NCBI GenBank assembly: GCA_026625165.1
Contig: CP112999.1
Span: forward strand, 1,800,729-1,864,728
Reading direction: 5' to 3'
Length of the DNA stretch: 64,000 nucleotides
Source of the DNA: Methanoregula sp.
GTDB taxonomy: Archaea > Halobacteriota > Methanomicrobia > Methanomicrobiales > Methanospirillaceae
The notes below the pieces were generated by a model, which worked only from the letters and a program-made list of their open reading frames with translations, made no database searches and had not been told where the DNA came from. The position numbers were made by a program, and so were the translations under genes. The number at the start of each line of letters is the position of its first letter. The stretch's first letter is position 1. This document shows positions 46,234 through 54,882 of the stretch, in pieces.

Positions 46234-47405
46234 AAAAGACCATCACCGGACTTGCGGCTGCCCATCTTGTGACCGATATCTACATGCCGGTGCTTCCTGC
46301 AATCCTCCCGCTCCTTATTGCCACCAATGGCTACTCCTACCTTGCAGCCGGATTGCTCGTCACTGCCTATAATGTTACTTCTTCCTGTACGCAGCCGGTG
46401 CTTGGCTGGCTCTCGGATACAAAAGGGCTGACCGTGCACGTAAGCATCAGCCTCCTTATATCCGCCATCTTTGTCTCGCTCATGGGCCTTGCGCATGATT
46501 ACTCCATCATCATGCTCTTTGCCGTTCTCGCCGCGCTGGGCCACGCCTGTTTTCATCCTGCTGCCCTGAGCTTTGTCAGCCGGATCTGCACCAGCGAGAA
46601 CCGGGGGAGGATCACTTCGTACTTTGTGGTCGGGGGAAATCTGGGTTACGCAATCGGGCCTGTACTTGCCGGTGTGCTTGTCTGGTGGTTGGGACTGCCC
46701 GGGCTGCTGCTCCTGATCTTCCCCGCGATCCTTATGGCGTTAGCCCTCAGGTACATCCTGCCCGGAGGCATTGCCGGGGCATCTGCAACACATACTTATG
46801 GTAATCGGCAGGACGACGTGCAATCAAAAAAGCCATTCATGATCCTGATGGTTGCCTCAATCCTCCGTGCATGGGCGATCTTTGCCGCAATCACATTCCT
46901 CCCCACGTATCTTGTCACTCTAGGGTATGACCTTGTTGCAGCAAGCACGATCGTGACCCTAATGCTCCTTTCGGGAGTCGCGGGGCAGGTCGTGGGAGGA
47001 TATATCTCGGACCGGTATGGGAGAAAGGAGTTCATGGTTGTCGGGCTCGCGTGCTCGATCCCGGCGTTCTATCTCTTCTTTGTAAGCACGGGAGTTCTCG
47101 CGATCATTGCAATCCTCATTTTTGGGTTCGCACTCTGGTCCACCTTCGCCGTTGCCGTGGCGATGGGCCACGAACTTATGCCGGGCAACGTAGGCCTTGC
47201 ATCAGGGATAATGCTCGGGCTCGCAATCGGTTTTGGTGGGCTGGGGGTTGCGGTCAACGGGGTGATCGCTGACCACTATTCGCTTGCTGCTGCGCTCGGC
47301 ACCATCCCAATTCCCATTGCCGGGGCAGTGATCCTAATGGCACTGGTACCGTACCCGTGGAAATCGTTAAAACGGTATTTTTGCGGGAAAACGCGTCACA
47401 ATTGA
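46230..47405 (+). CDS. Major facilitator superfamily transporter (Fsr-like), start uncertain
   Basis: About 12 hydrophobic segments and the MFS loop motif GWLSDTKGL (2-3 loop) and GGYISDRYGRKEF (8-9 loop), with a middle cytosolic linker, fit the fosmidomycin-resistance-like branch, usually drug or metabolite exporters. The first canonical start codon is GTG at 46269 (378 residues), but the codons before it read KKTITGLAAAHL, completing helix 1 as in relatives. The only codon that could begin that extended reading in the right place is ATA at 46230, which overlaps the preceding stop. The start is thus unresolved; the interval uses the longer reading. Confidence 0.75.
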   Translation: MKKTITGLAAAHLVTDIYMPVLPAILPLLIATNGYSYLAAGLLVTAYNVTSSCTQPVLGWLSDTKGLTVHVSISLLISAIFVSLMGLAHDYSIIMLFAVLAALGHACFHPAALSFVSRICTSENRGRITSYFVVGGNLGYAIGPVLAGVLVWWLGLPGLLLLIFPAILMALALRYILPGGIAGASATHTYGNRQDDVQSKKPFMILMVASILRAWAIFAAITFLPTYLVTLGYDLVAASTIVTLMLLSGVAGQVVGGYISDRYGRKEFMVVGLACSIPAFYLFFVSTGVLAIIAILIFGFALWSTFAVAVAMGHELMPGNVGLASGIMLGLAIGFGGLGVAVNGVIADHYSLAAALGTIPIPIAGAVILMALVPYPWKSLKRYFCGKTRHN

Positions 47406-47455
47406 ACAATACGCTTATTACTGCGCAACCGGAAGAAAATGATCGGGGTTTTATT

Positions 47456-47635
47456 ATGGATAGGACAGGAATTGGAGCGGCCATCCTCGGCCTTTTACTT
47501 TGTGTCCTCGGGATTTATGCAATCTGGGTGTTCCTCCCCGACACAATCGCGGTTGTTAAAGGTCTTATCGGCATCGCCGGCGTTCTTATCGGACTGGTGC
47601 TTGTCGTCTTCGGCATCCTGATCATCAAAGAATAG
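47456..47635 (+). CDS. Small two-helix membrane protein
   Basis: Fifty-nine residues: MDRTG, then two long hydrophobic helices (IGAAILGLLLCVLGIYAIWV and IAGVLIGLVLVVFGILII) separated by a short charged turn. Such glycine-rich two-helix proteins are common in methanogens and lack an assigned role. It is 50 bases after the MFS gene and could belong to the same transcript. GATCGGGG upstream is not a clear ribosome-binding site. Confidence 0.65.
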   Translation: MDRTGIGAAILGLLLCVLGIYAIWVFLPDTIAVVKGLIGIAGVLIGLVLVVFGILIIKE

Positions 47636-47788
47636 CCTATAGTTAAAAACCCTACTTTTAATACAAGTTGGGTTTTCTCAAATAGTGTTAACACAGCCAA
47701 TTTCTAAATAGATCAATCTCCGCCTCCTTTGAGGCTACGATTAATCATAATTGTTGTGTTCAACACTAAAAAAAGGAAAAATTTTGTT

Positions 47789-48532
47789 TTAGACCTTGAC
47801 AACAAGGCATTGGGAGCCCGCAGTTTCGATCACCGGCTCCACCTTGTCTGAAAAAAATTCATCGAAAGCTTTCTGGACGCCCGGCGCAGTAATATAATCG
47901 TGGGAGATGATGATGCCCCCCGGGCTCATCCGCGAATAGAAGAACTCAAGACACTTTTTCGTGCTTTCATATGTATCGACATCGAGGTTCACAAGGGAAA
48001 ACGCCGTATCTTTTATCGGCCCGGAGGTATCAGGGAATATCCCCTTATAGAAAAAGACGTTTTTCTCAGAGTCAAGGTAGTCCTTCACCCCTTCATACGA
48101 GGCGGAGAATTTGCCCTCGTAGAACGGCCATACAAGGTCAACTTCATCCACCTTGGGCAACCCTTCGAACGTGTCAAAGAGGTGCAGCGCCCGGTCCCCT
48201 TTTGCAGAACAGATGATCTTTGCAGAACCGCCGCGGTACACCCCGACTTCTGCGATGTCGCCGGGCACTTTCTCTGTCCTTTTGACCGTCATGTAGATAT
48301 AATACGCTTCGATATCTTCGAGCAGGAGTTCAGTCTCTGACCGGATTTTGTTAAGCGCTCGCGAGAAATCTTTGCGGTCAGCGCAACCGTAATGGGAGAT
48401 CCTTCCCCGTGTCGCGATATCATACCCGATGAACGGTTCAAAGATCAGGAGCTTCCTGAGCTTCAACAGGTATTTGCTGGGAGCAAGGGTATCGCACATG
48501 CAGATAAGATTTTTTTTCGGGAAGAAGCTCAT
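47789..48532 (-). CDS. TylF/MycF-like methyltransferase
   Basis: A 247-residue SAM-dependent methyltransferase: GDIAEVGVYRGGSAKII (SAM-binding glycine motif) and the metal/substrate motif NLDVDTYESTKKCLEFFY followed by GGIIISHDY, as in macrocin O-methyltransferases. In archaea these methylate sugars in surface glycans. The N-terminal 60 residues are an extra helix-rich segment. No glycosylation cluster lies immediately beside it, although glycosyltransferases occur elsewhere in the window. Confidence 0.85.
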   Translation of the reverse strand: MSFFPKKNLICMCDTLAPSKYLLKLRKLLIFEPFIGYDIATRGRISHYGCADRKDFSRALNKIRSETELLLEDIEAYYIYMTVKRTEKVPGDIAEVGVYRGGSAKIICSAKGDRALHLFDTFEGLPKVDEVDLVWPFYEGKFSASYEGVKDYLDSEKNVFFYKGIFPDTSGPIKDTAFSLVNLDVDTYESTKKCLEFFYSRMSPGGIIISHDYITAPGVQKAFDEFFSDKVEPVIETAGSQCLVVKV

Positions 48533-48597
48533 GTTCTCAAACTTTTGACATCAGGGAATTTATAATGTTACCCAATTCTTTCATCCCAAAAGGCTGA

Positions 48598-48975
48598 TCA
48601 CAGGGGGATGACTTTTTTCAATAACCTCCGGTTTGTAGCAAAGTATCCGATCACGATTGCACCGGCAAGGAGGATGAGTGCTGGTACTATCGAAAAAAGG
48701 ATGATGATCCCGGAGCAGTACGCGATCAGTACCGATACAAGTCCCATGATCCTGCCCTTCAGATATGCGGTAACAAGGGAGATGACGAGAAGGATTGTTG
48801 GCAGGATAATGAACAGGGAGGAGATTTCCGGGTCAGGGTAGATTGATCCCACCGCATTTCCTATCCCGCTGATAATTAACTGCTGCGGGTCGATTCCTAT
48901 TGCCGTGAAGATGCCGGAGAGAAAACCCAGGCCAATCACGGACTCCCGGATAAAAACATTACTCTTTTTGGCCAT
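48598..48975 (-). CDS. Small multi-helix membrane protein
   Basis: A 125-residue hydrophobic protein with about four helices (SLFIILPTILLVISLVTAYL and LVSVLIAYCSGIIILFSIVP among them) and a basic C-terminal tail RRLLKKVIPL. No family was recognised. It lies between the TylF-like and CorA genes on the same strand, each apparently separate. The lack of charged catalytic residues argues against an enzyme. Confidence 0.65.
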   Translation of the reverse strand: MAKKSNVFIRESVIGLGFLSGIFTAIGIDPQQLIISGIGNAVGSIYPDPEISSLFIILPTILLVISLVTAYLKGRIMGLVSVLIAYCSGIIILFSIVPALILLAGAIVIGYFATNRRLLKKVIPL

Positions 48976-49104
48976 GATTGTCGGTTACTAAAATATAAAA
49001 AACCGGGTTAAAATAAAGTGACGGATCATTTGAAAGAAAATCTTTGCGGAGTGTTTTTTTAATATAATTACGTGTGCAAATAATCGTTTTCTGCCTCGAG
49101 CTGC

Positions 49105-50178
49105 TCATACCCACCCTCGCTTATGGAAATAAAAGAGCATGATTGCAATGACGGAGAGCATTACCGCCCAGACCGAATAATACCCGTACTCCCACCCAAG
49201 TTCCGGCATATATTCAAAGTTCATTCCGTAGATACCGACTATAAACGTTAGCGGGATAAAGATGGTGGCAATGAGGGTGAGCACTTTCATCACCTCGTTT
49301 AAACGCATGCTCATCCCGGAGAGGTAGATATCGATCATGCCCGAGACCATATCCCGGAAGGTCTCGATCGTATCGATCACCTGGATAGTGTGGTCGTATA
49401 CGTCCCGCAGATAGATACGCGTCGGGTCCTGGATCAGGGCGCTGTCTGACCTCTCAAGGCCGGAGATCACTTCGCGGAGAGGCCAGACGGACTTGCGGAG
49501 GTAGATCATATCTTTTTTGAGCGTATGGATCTGCATGAGCATCTCGTTTGAGGTATTGGTCACGAGCGCTTCCTCCAGAAATTCCACCTGCTCCCCAAGC
49601 GATTCCATGACAGTAAAGTAATTGTCAACGATCACGTCAATAAGCGCGTATGCGAGATAGTCCGTGCCGAATTTTCGGATCCGCCCGTCCTTCCGGATCC
49701 GGTCCCGCACCGGGTCAAATACATCGCCTACATCCTCCTGGAACGAGATGATGAAATTTTTTCCGATGATAAGACTTACATGCTCGATCTTCACTTTATG
49801 GACAGCGTCAAGATACTGGAGCATCTTTAAGTTCACGTAGATATAGGTGCCAAGATCTTCCATCTTGGGCCGCTGTTCGGTATTGATGATGCTCTCAAGG
49901 ATAAGAGGGTGGATGTCAAAACTCTTGCCGATGCGCTCTACAAGAGCCGTATCAGAGAGCCCGTCCACATTGATCCATGTAACCGTGTCGGTACTCTTGA
50001 AAGCAAGACATTCGTCGATGGACGCGACCGTTTTTTCCTGATATTTGGTCTGGTCGTAATCGATGATGGTGATAACCGATGGCTCCCCATTCAGGGTACC
50101 TGCCGGCGGCACGAGAGTGCCGGGGGAACGGCTAGCTTTACGGTGTTTTTTCGCTTTGTTGCGGGACACGAGATTCAC
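49105..50178 (-). CDS. corA: CorA-family magnesium/divalent-cation channel
   Basis: A 357-residue CorA protein: a large cytosolic N-terminal alpha/beta domain, a long stalk helix, and two C-terminal membrane helices around the selectivity motif YGMNF. The loop residues FEYMPE follow the motif. The channel is pentameric and gated by Mg2+; some members carry cobalt or nickel. No regulatory RNA for magnesium is visible upstream, although the 112 bases to the next gene include a T-rich stretch. Confidence 0.93.
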   Translation of the reverse strand: MNLVSRNKAKKHRKASRSPGTLVPPAGTLNGEPSVITIIDYDQTKYQEKTVASIDECLAFKSTDTVTWINVDGLSDTALVERIGKSFDIHPLILESIINTEQRPKMEDLGTYIYVNLKMLQYLDAVHKVKIEHVSLIIGKNFIISFQEDVGDVFDPVRDRIRKDGRIRKFGTDYLAYALIDVIVDNYFTVMESLGEQVEFLEEALVTNTSNEMLMQIHTLKKDMIYLRKSVWPLREVISGLERSDSALIQDPTRIYLRDVYDHTIQVIDTIETFRDMVSGMIDIYLSGMSMRLNEVMKVLTLIATIFIPLTFIVGIYGMNFEYMPELGWEYGYYSVWAVMLSVIAIMLFYFHKRGWV

Positions 50179-50291
50179 CCGGGCTGGCGGACGGAGAATG
50201 GGATCATCGATGGAAATCCAAACAGGTACGACTGATTGGTACTTATGTGGTTTTGCGGCAGCAAAAAAGGTTATAGGTGGACAGGCCGGGC

Positions 50292-52217
50292 CTATTTCAT
50301 GCCAAAGAGCGATTTGAAGAAGTTTCCGATCGATGTGATTACATTAGCTGCCTTTGCCGGCTGGGAAGGGGCTGCACCGGTGCCACCGCACCCGCAGCTC
50401 ACTTTTTTTACTCCGGTGGTTGGATCCTGGTCTGTAAACATCTGGCATCCACCATTCTGCGGGCAGTAACCTGAGCATTGGCTTCCGGTTGTGTCAAGCT
50501 GGCAGACTGCCTTGCACTCGCAGGCAGAGCAGATGTTCTTGCCGGACGCATCGGTTGTCGTCCCCGTCATGAAGCAGGTCTGCCCTGCTGCACAGTCTCC
50601 AGAGCAGTCACTTGTCGCTGCGGAACACCCGCACGGCTGGCCGGACGGTATTGCCGGGGTTATCACAAACGGCGTTACGCCGGTCAGGGGTGGAACCTCT
50701 CCTTTTGCCTTGCAGTGGCACTCGGCATATGCGGTCTTACCGGTTACCGGATCACGGTACATCGTGTTCAGCTGGCAGGTCTCATCAGCGGCATTGCAGG
50801 AGCCGGCACAGCTGTCCTTTGCATAATCAAAATAACATGTAGTCACTTCGCACCCGCACATAGGGGCGGGAGCTGCAACATTTGTCTGGGAAAGACCTAC
50901 CTGTATGCACTGCCCGCCGGATGAGCAGGTGCCGGTGCACGCGTTCTTGTCCTTGTCATAGGTGCAGGAGGTTGTTGCGGGAGGAATGCAGTCGCAGACT
51001 GCCGCCGTCACTTTCCCGCTGTCATCCTTCCTGCTGTAGACAATGGTGCAGTCATATCCCGGTTGCCCGCAGGTGCCGGTGCAGGCATTCTTCTGGTAAT
51101 CATAGTAACATTTGGTGTTGGGAACTTTCTCAAAGCAGTACAGGGGGTTCTTGTTATTGTCATAACCGCAGATTGTTGTCACGCCTTTGCATACCGGGAA
51201 CCCGTATTTTATCCCTTCATCCTTCGAAAGGCAGGTGCAACCCTCGGGACATGCCGGCGATGACGTCACGGTCGGAGTGGCTGCCGGTCGTTTGAAGCAG
51301 TACTTTTCTACAGGGGAAGCCGCGGTTGTCACCGGCTGGTAGTAGCCGCAGATCTCGGAACTGCACCGGTCCGGTAAAAAGCCGAACTTGAGCTTTGCAT
51401 CATCGGGCGTGATGCAGTCGCAGCCATCCGTACAGACTGACGGGGTCGTTTTTGCGCGGAAGCAGTAATCAGGTGCCGCTGCCGCAGTAGCCGTGTTTGC
51501 AGAGCCGGCACTGCATGGAGTTTCCGAGCACCTCTCATAACTGCCGAACGCTTCCTTTGCCTTTGCCTCCGGCATGCAGGAGCAACCGGACGGACAGGCT
51601 GCCGGGGAGGCGGTTACTGCTTTGCGATAACAGTAGCTATTAATCACGGCTGACCCGGTGACCACCTGGGAGCAGGCAGTGTCCGAACACCGCACGTACA
51701 TGTTGGGTTGCTGCATGGCCAAAGACTCCGGCATGCACTCGCACCCGGATGGACAGACCGGGGTTGGAACCAGCGTAAGAGTTCGGACCGTTAAGGTCAC
51801 GGCCGGCGCCGGTTTCACGCAGTACTTCGGGATCACGGCAGCGGTCGTTGCTGAACTGATGGCGCACGAGATCTCCGAACATCGCGCGTAGCTGCCATAC
51901 TTTGCCTTGGCATCTGTATCACTCAGGCACTCACAGCCTGACGGGCAGGCAGTTGCCGGGGGCTTGTAGCAGTAAAGCGGTTGTTTTGCCGAATCGTATC
52001 CACATGGGTTGGTGGTATCTGAACACCGTACATACTGCATGTTTGCCGCCTGTCCCGGCGGCATGCAGCTGCATCCCTGCGGGCAGGATGCTGATGGCTG
52101 TAACTGCAGTCCTGCCGTGAGCGTTTCTGCCGCCATAACCGGAAGCATGAGGATAACGAGCAACATAAGAGCTGCCGGTATCCGGATATACCTTGATGAC
52201 GGGAAATGACGTGCCAT
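50292..52217 (-). CDS. Secreted cysteine-repeat protein (two repeat types)
   Basis: A 641-residue exported protein. A signal peptide (ALMLLVILMLPVMAAE) is followed by six type-A repeats of about 45-50 residues, pattern C-x3-C-x-C, ...RC, ...C, ...YC (first repeat CPQGCSCMPPGQAANMQ), then five type-B repeats with pattern C-x7-C-(T/S/A)-G-x-C ... C-x-C (CTYDKDKNACTGTC). The end is a short amphipathic helix NVITSIGNFFKSLFGMK. Disulfide- or metal-rich modules for surface binding are likely. The ATG at 52217 has GAGGT with correct spacing. No family name is known to me. Confidence 0.78.
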   Translation of the reverse strand: MARHFPSSRYIRIPAALMLLVILMLPVMAAETLTAGLQLQPSASCPQGCSCMPPGQAANMQYVRCSDTTNPCGYDSAKQPLYCYKPPATACPSGCECLSDTDAKAKYGSYARCSEISCAISSATTAAVIPKYCVKPAPAVTLTVRTLTLVPTPVCPSGCECMPESLAMQQPNMYVRCSDTACSQVVTGSAVINSYCYRKAVTASPAACPSGCSCMPEAKAKEAFGSYERCSETPCSAGSANTATAAAAPDYCFRAKTTPSVCTDGCDCITPDDAKLKFGFLPDRCSSEICGYYQPVTTAASPVEKYCFKRPAATPTVTSSPACPEGCTCLSKDEGIKYGFPVCKGVTTICGYDNNKNPLYCFEKVPNTKCYYDYQKNACTGTCGQPGYDCTIVYSRKDDSGKVTAAVCDCIPPATTSCTYDKDKNACTGTCSSGGQCIQVGLSQTNVAAPAPMCGCEVTTCYFDYAKDSCAGSCNAADETCQLNTMYRDPVTGKTAYAECHCKAKGEVPPLTGVTPFVITPAIPSGQPCGCSAATSDCSGDCAAGQTCFMTGTTTDASGKNICSACECKAVCQLDTTGSQCSGYCPQNGGCQMFTDQDPTTGVKKVSCGCGGTGAAPSQPAKAANVITSIGNFFKSLFGMK

Positions 52218-52327
52218 TGAAGAAGACCTCATAAGTATCACCGGGCCTGAAGAAGGATCAGGTTGCCTGATTCGTTCGTTGCCGTACACAATAATAAAGG
52301 TTATTCCTCATCCACCGGCTCCGCTAT

Positions 52328-53602
52328 TTACGCCTTTTTTTTTAGAATCGTAAATGCTATGCCCGCCACAGCAAGGATGAGCCCGGCCATAAGGACCTGC
52401 ACGCTGAGCTGGGCGAGTAAAAAAAATGAGAAAACCATGCCGGCAACCGGGATGATGGGGATGGTTCCGATTGTTCCGGGGATCCTGAACGGCCGGCTGG
52501 CATCAGGTGCATGGATACGGAGCACGATGACTGCCGCATTGATTATGACAAAGGTGACAAAGAGCGTGAAGTTTGTCAGGTTGGCAACAAATGCAATATC
52601 TCCGGAAAAGAGGAAGATCAGGGAGAGAAGGGATGATGCAAGGATTGCAATATGCGGGGTCCTGCGTTCCCTGAGCACTCTGGCAAATAACGCAGGAACA
52701 TACGATGATCCTCCCATACCATGCAGGATCCGGGAAGAAGCATACACCGACATCAGCGCCGTGTTGGCTGTTGCAAAGAGCGCTATTAACGAGATGACAA
52801 TAACCGCATTCCCGCCAAGGGAAACTGCCACGATCTCGGTAAACGGTGCCTTTGATGCGGCTATCTGCTGCCATGGGACAACAGAAACGGCACACAAGGC
52901 AACCAGAATATAAAGAACCGTGCTGATGGCAAGTGCGAACAGGAGCGCCTGCGGAACAGTCCGTTCGGGATTCCGGGTTTCGTCAGAGAATTTAACCATT
53001 GCCTCAAACCCCTGGTACGCAAAGAAGATAAGGGCGGAAGCTGCAAAAAGGCCAAACAATCCGGCCGGCATCTCAAGGTAATCAACACTGCCCAGCCGGG
53101 GGATGCCAATCGCTATGATTATGCAAAGTCCAAATGCTTCGATCAATGTCGCCCCGATCGCAACATACGCGGTCTCTTTCACCCCGTACAGCAGGATTGC
53201 GGTCAGGAGGAGGATAAGCCCGGCCGCTGCAGGAAGCAGGGAGGATCCAGTCAGGCTGGAGAAATAGCCGGCAAACCCGAGCGCGACCGTTGCAGCGGAA
53301 AGCGCCCCTGACAGGATGATCAGCCAGCTGACCGCAAACGCAAGACGGTTCCCGAATGCGGATGAGACATACTCGTACTCCGCCCCGGAGCGGGGAAACA
53401 TGGAGGAGAGCTCGGCATACGACAACCCGGTGAATGCGGCAAGCAGGGCGGCGAGCGCAAACGCCAGCCAGACCGCGTTGCCCGAGAGTCCCGCCGCCTG
53501 CCCGATCAGGGCATATACCCCGGCCCCGAGAATGATCCCGACACCGGATAGGGTGACGGCAACGAGCCCGAGTTCCCGGCGAAGGGCTTCCTTTTTTGCC
53601 AT
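52328..53602 (-). CDS. APC-superfamily amino-acid permease
   Basis: A 424-residue transporter with twelve hydrophobic segments. The APC motif is near the N-terminus: GVGIILGAGVYALIGQAAGL, and later GFEAMVKFSDETRNPERTVP matches the helix 6-loop region. It imports amino acids or a related amine by cation symport; the substrate is not clear. The ATG at MAKKEALRRE is chosen, matching the cytosolic start. A charged/lysine tail closes it. No regulator lies beside it. Confidence 0.9.
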   Translation of the reverse strand: MAKKEALRRELGLVAVTLSGVGIILGAGVYALIGQAAGLSGNAVWLAFALAALLAAFTGLSYAELSSMFPRSGAEYEYVSSAFGNRLAFAVSWLIILSGALSAATVALGFAGYFSSLTGSSLLPAAAGLILLLTAILLYGVKETAYVAIGATLIEAFGLCIIIAIGIPRLGSVDYLEMPAGLFGLFAASALIFFAYQGFEAMVKFSDETRNPERTVPQALLFALAISTVLYILVALCAVSVVPWQQIAASKAPFTEIVAVSLGGNAVIVISLIALFATANTALMSVYASSRILHGMGGSSYVPALFARVLRERRTPHIAILASSLLSLIFLFSGDIAFVANLTNFTLFVTFVIINAAVIVLRIHAPDASRPFRIPGTIGTIPIIPVAGMVFSFFLLAQLSVQVLMAGLILAVAGIAFTILKKKA

Positions 53603-53615
53603 AGAAAAATTAGGA

Positions 53616-54026
53616 TCAGAAGTAATAGAGCAGGACCGTCTGTTCCGTTCCGTCTTTAAAGACACCGATGATGTTGATCGTATTGGGATTTACAATCCCG
53701 ACATAGGGGAACAGGTACTCCTTCCCGATCTCCGGGGAATAGATCGGCGTTTTTACGATCTTCCCGTCACGGTTGTCAATCTGGACTTTTAACATAGAAA
53801 GCTCTGCAGCATCCCTCCCGCCATCATACCGCATTACTACATCGTGTTCTGCCTTCCAGACAGTGAAATTGATCTGTTTTGGTCCTGCCTCAACCGCCGT
53901 GGCTGCGGGAGCTGTAGAATCTGCGGCAGGCGCAGGTGTTGGGGGTGCAGGTGGGGACTGCGTACAACCGCAGGAAAGAAGAAGAACTGTTGTTAACAGA
54001 ACAATGAAAAAGGTTAACCATCGCAT
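53616..54026 (-). CDS. Small surface lipoprotein
   Basis: A 136-residue protein with a lipobox-type signal (TVLLLSCGCTQ), a proline/alanine-rich spacer and a beta-rich domain. No enzyme motif. It starts the minus-strand gene pair ahead of the permease, but the gap to that gene is only 13 bases, so they may be cotranscribed and the lipoprotein could assist it. The domain's family is not recognised. Confidence 0.7.
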   Translation of the reverse strand: MRWLTFFIVLLTTVLLLSCGCTQSPPAPPTPAPAADSTAPAATAVEAGPKQINFTVWKAEHDVVMRYDGGRDAAELSMLKVQIDNRDGKIVKTPIYSPEIGKEYLFPYVGIVNPNTINIIGVFKDGTEQTVLLYYF

Positions 54027-54251
54027 ACGATGAAAAAGGGGGGCAGGTCAGATAAATATTTTGGATACTTGAGCATCGCATCCCTTTGTATCTGACACCA
54101 AATTGAACAGATGCCGGCATACGCAGGATCAATCAGATCAAACCCGTAATATTTAAACGATCCAATGAGAGAATATCACACAGATCGTAACGATCTGCCC
54201 CTTATGATCCGGGCATCTGCTGCGGAACTACGGGTATCAGGAGGTATGTTC

Positions 54252-54842
54252 ATGAGTGTTTCAAAGAGGAGTCTAGGATTGATCGTTCTGCTGGTGGCCG
54301 CTGTGGCATTGGCCGGCTGCTCGGGAACATCGACACCACCAGCCACGACGGGTGGACCGGCTGCCGGCGGAGCGCCGGCAGGCGGGGCTTCCCCCGGTGG
54401 CAGTGCTGCCACAGGGCCGGTATCCGGAGCCTCGTTATTCGGCGACCTTTCCTACAACTGGGTCGAGTACAAGATGGTAAGCGGTTCCGGTGCCGAGAAG
54501 ATGACGATTTACTTCAAGTATGACAAGAACGGGAAATGCAGTATGCGGTTCGAAGGCGGCGCAGCGATGGCTGGAATGCCAACGGAGATGGACTGCAGTT
54601 CAACGGGCACAACAGGAAAATCCGCAGACAATCCTAACACGGTCAGTCCCGATGTCAAGTTCGTCAAAGTCAGCACTGAATCCGTAACTGTTCCGGCAGG
54701 AACATTTATTGCCGATAAATATACTGCCTCATATCAGGGCATGACGTCAACATACTGGATTGCCTCCGGCAAGCCTCTGCTCAAGATGGAAGGCGGTACT
54801 GGCCAGGGAACGAGCGTTATGGAACTGAACGGCTGGGGATAA
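54252..54842 (+). CDS. Surface lipoprotein with glycine/alanine-rich spacer
   Basis: A 196-residue lipoprotein: signal LIVLLVAAVALAGCSG, an Ala/Gly/Pro-rich spacer (residues about 30-60), then a beta-rich domain with two cysteines (KCSMRF and MDCSS) and the C-terminal MELNGWG. The start at 54252 follows AGGAGG by seven bases; an ATG two codons earlier is too close. Function unknown; it likely stands outside the cell on a lipid anchor. Confidence 0.75.
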   Translation: MSVSKRSLGLIVLLVAAVALAGCSGTSTPPATTGGPAAGGAPAGGASPGGSAATGPVSGASLFGDLSYNWVEYKMVSGSGAEKMTIYFKYDKNGKCSMRFEGGAAMAGMPTEMDCSSTGTTGKSADNPNTVSPDVKFVKVSTESVTVPAGTFIADKYTASYQGMTSTYWIASGKPLLKMEGGTGQGTSVMELNGWG

Positions 54843-54882
54843 TCACAAAATAATTTTCTTTTTAAAAAAATTGATGCACCTG

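Noticed and set aside
50491..52209. Several long plus-strand frames across the cysteine-repeat gene
   Set aside because: They are shadows of the repetitive minus-strand gene; their own composition is Arg/Cys-rich without domain features.
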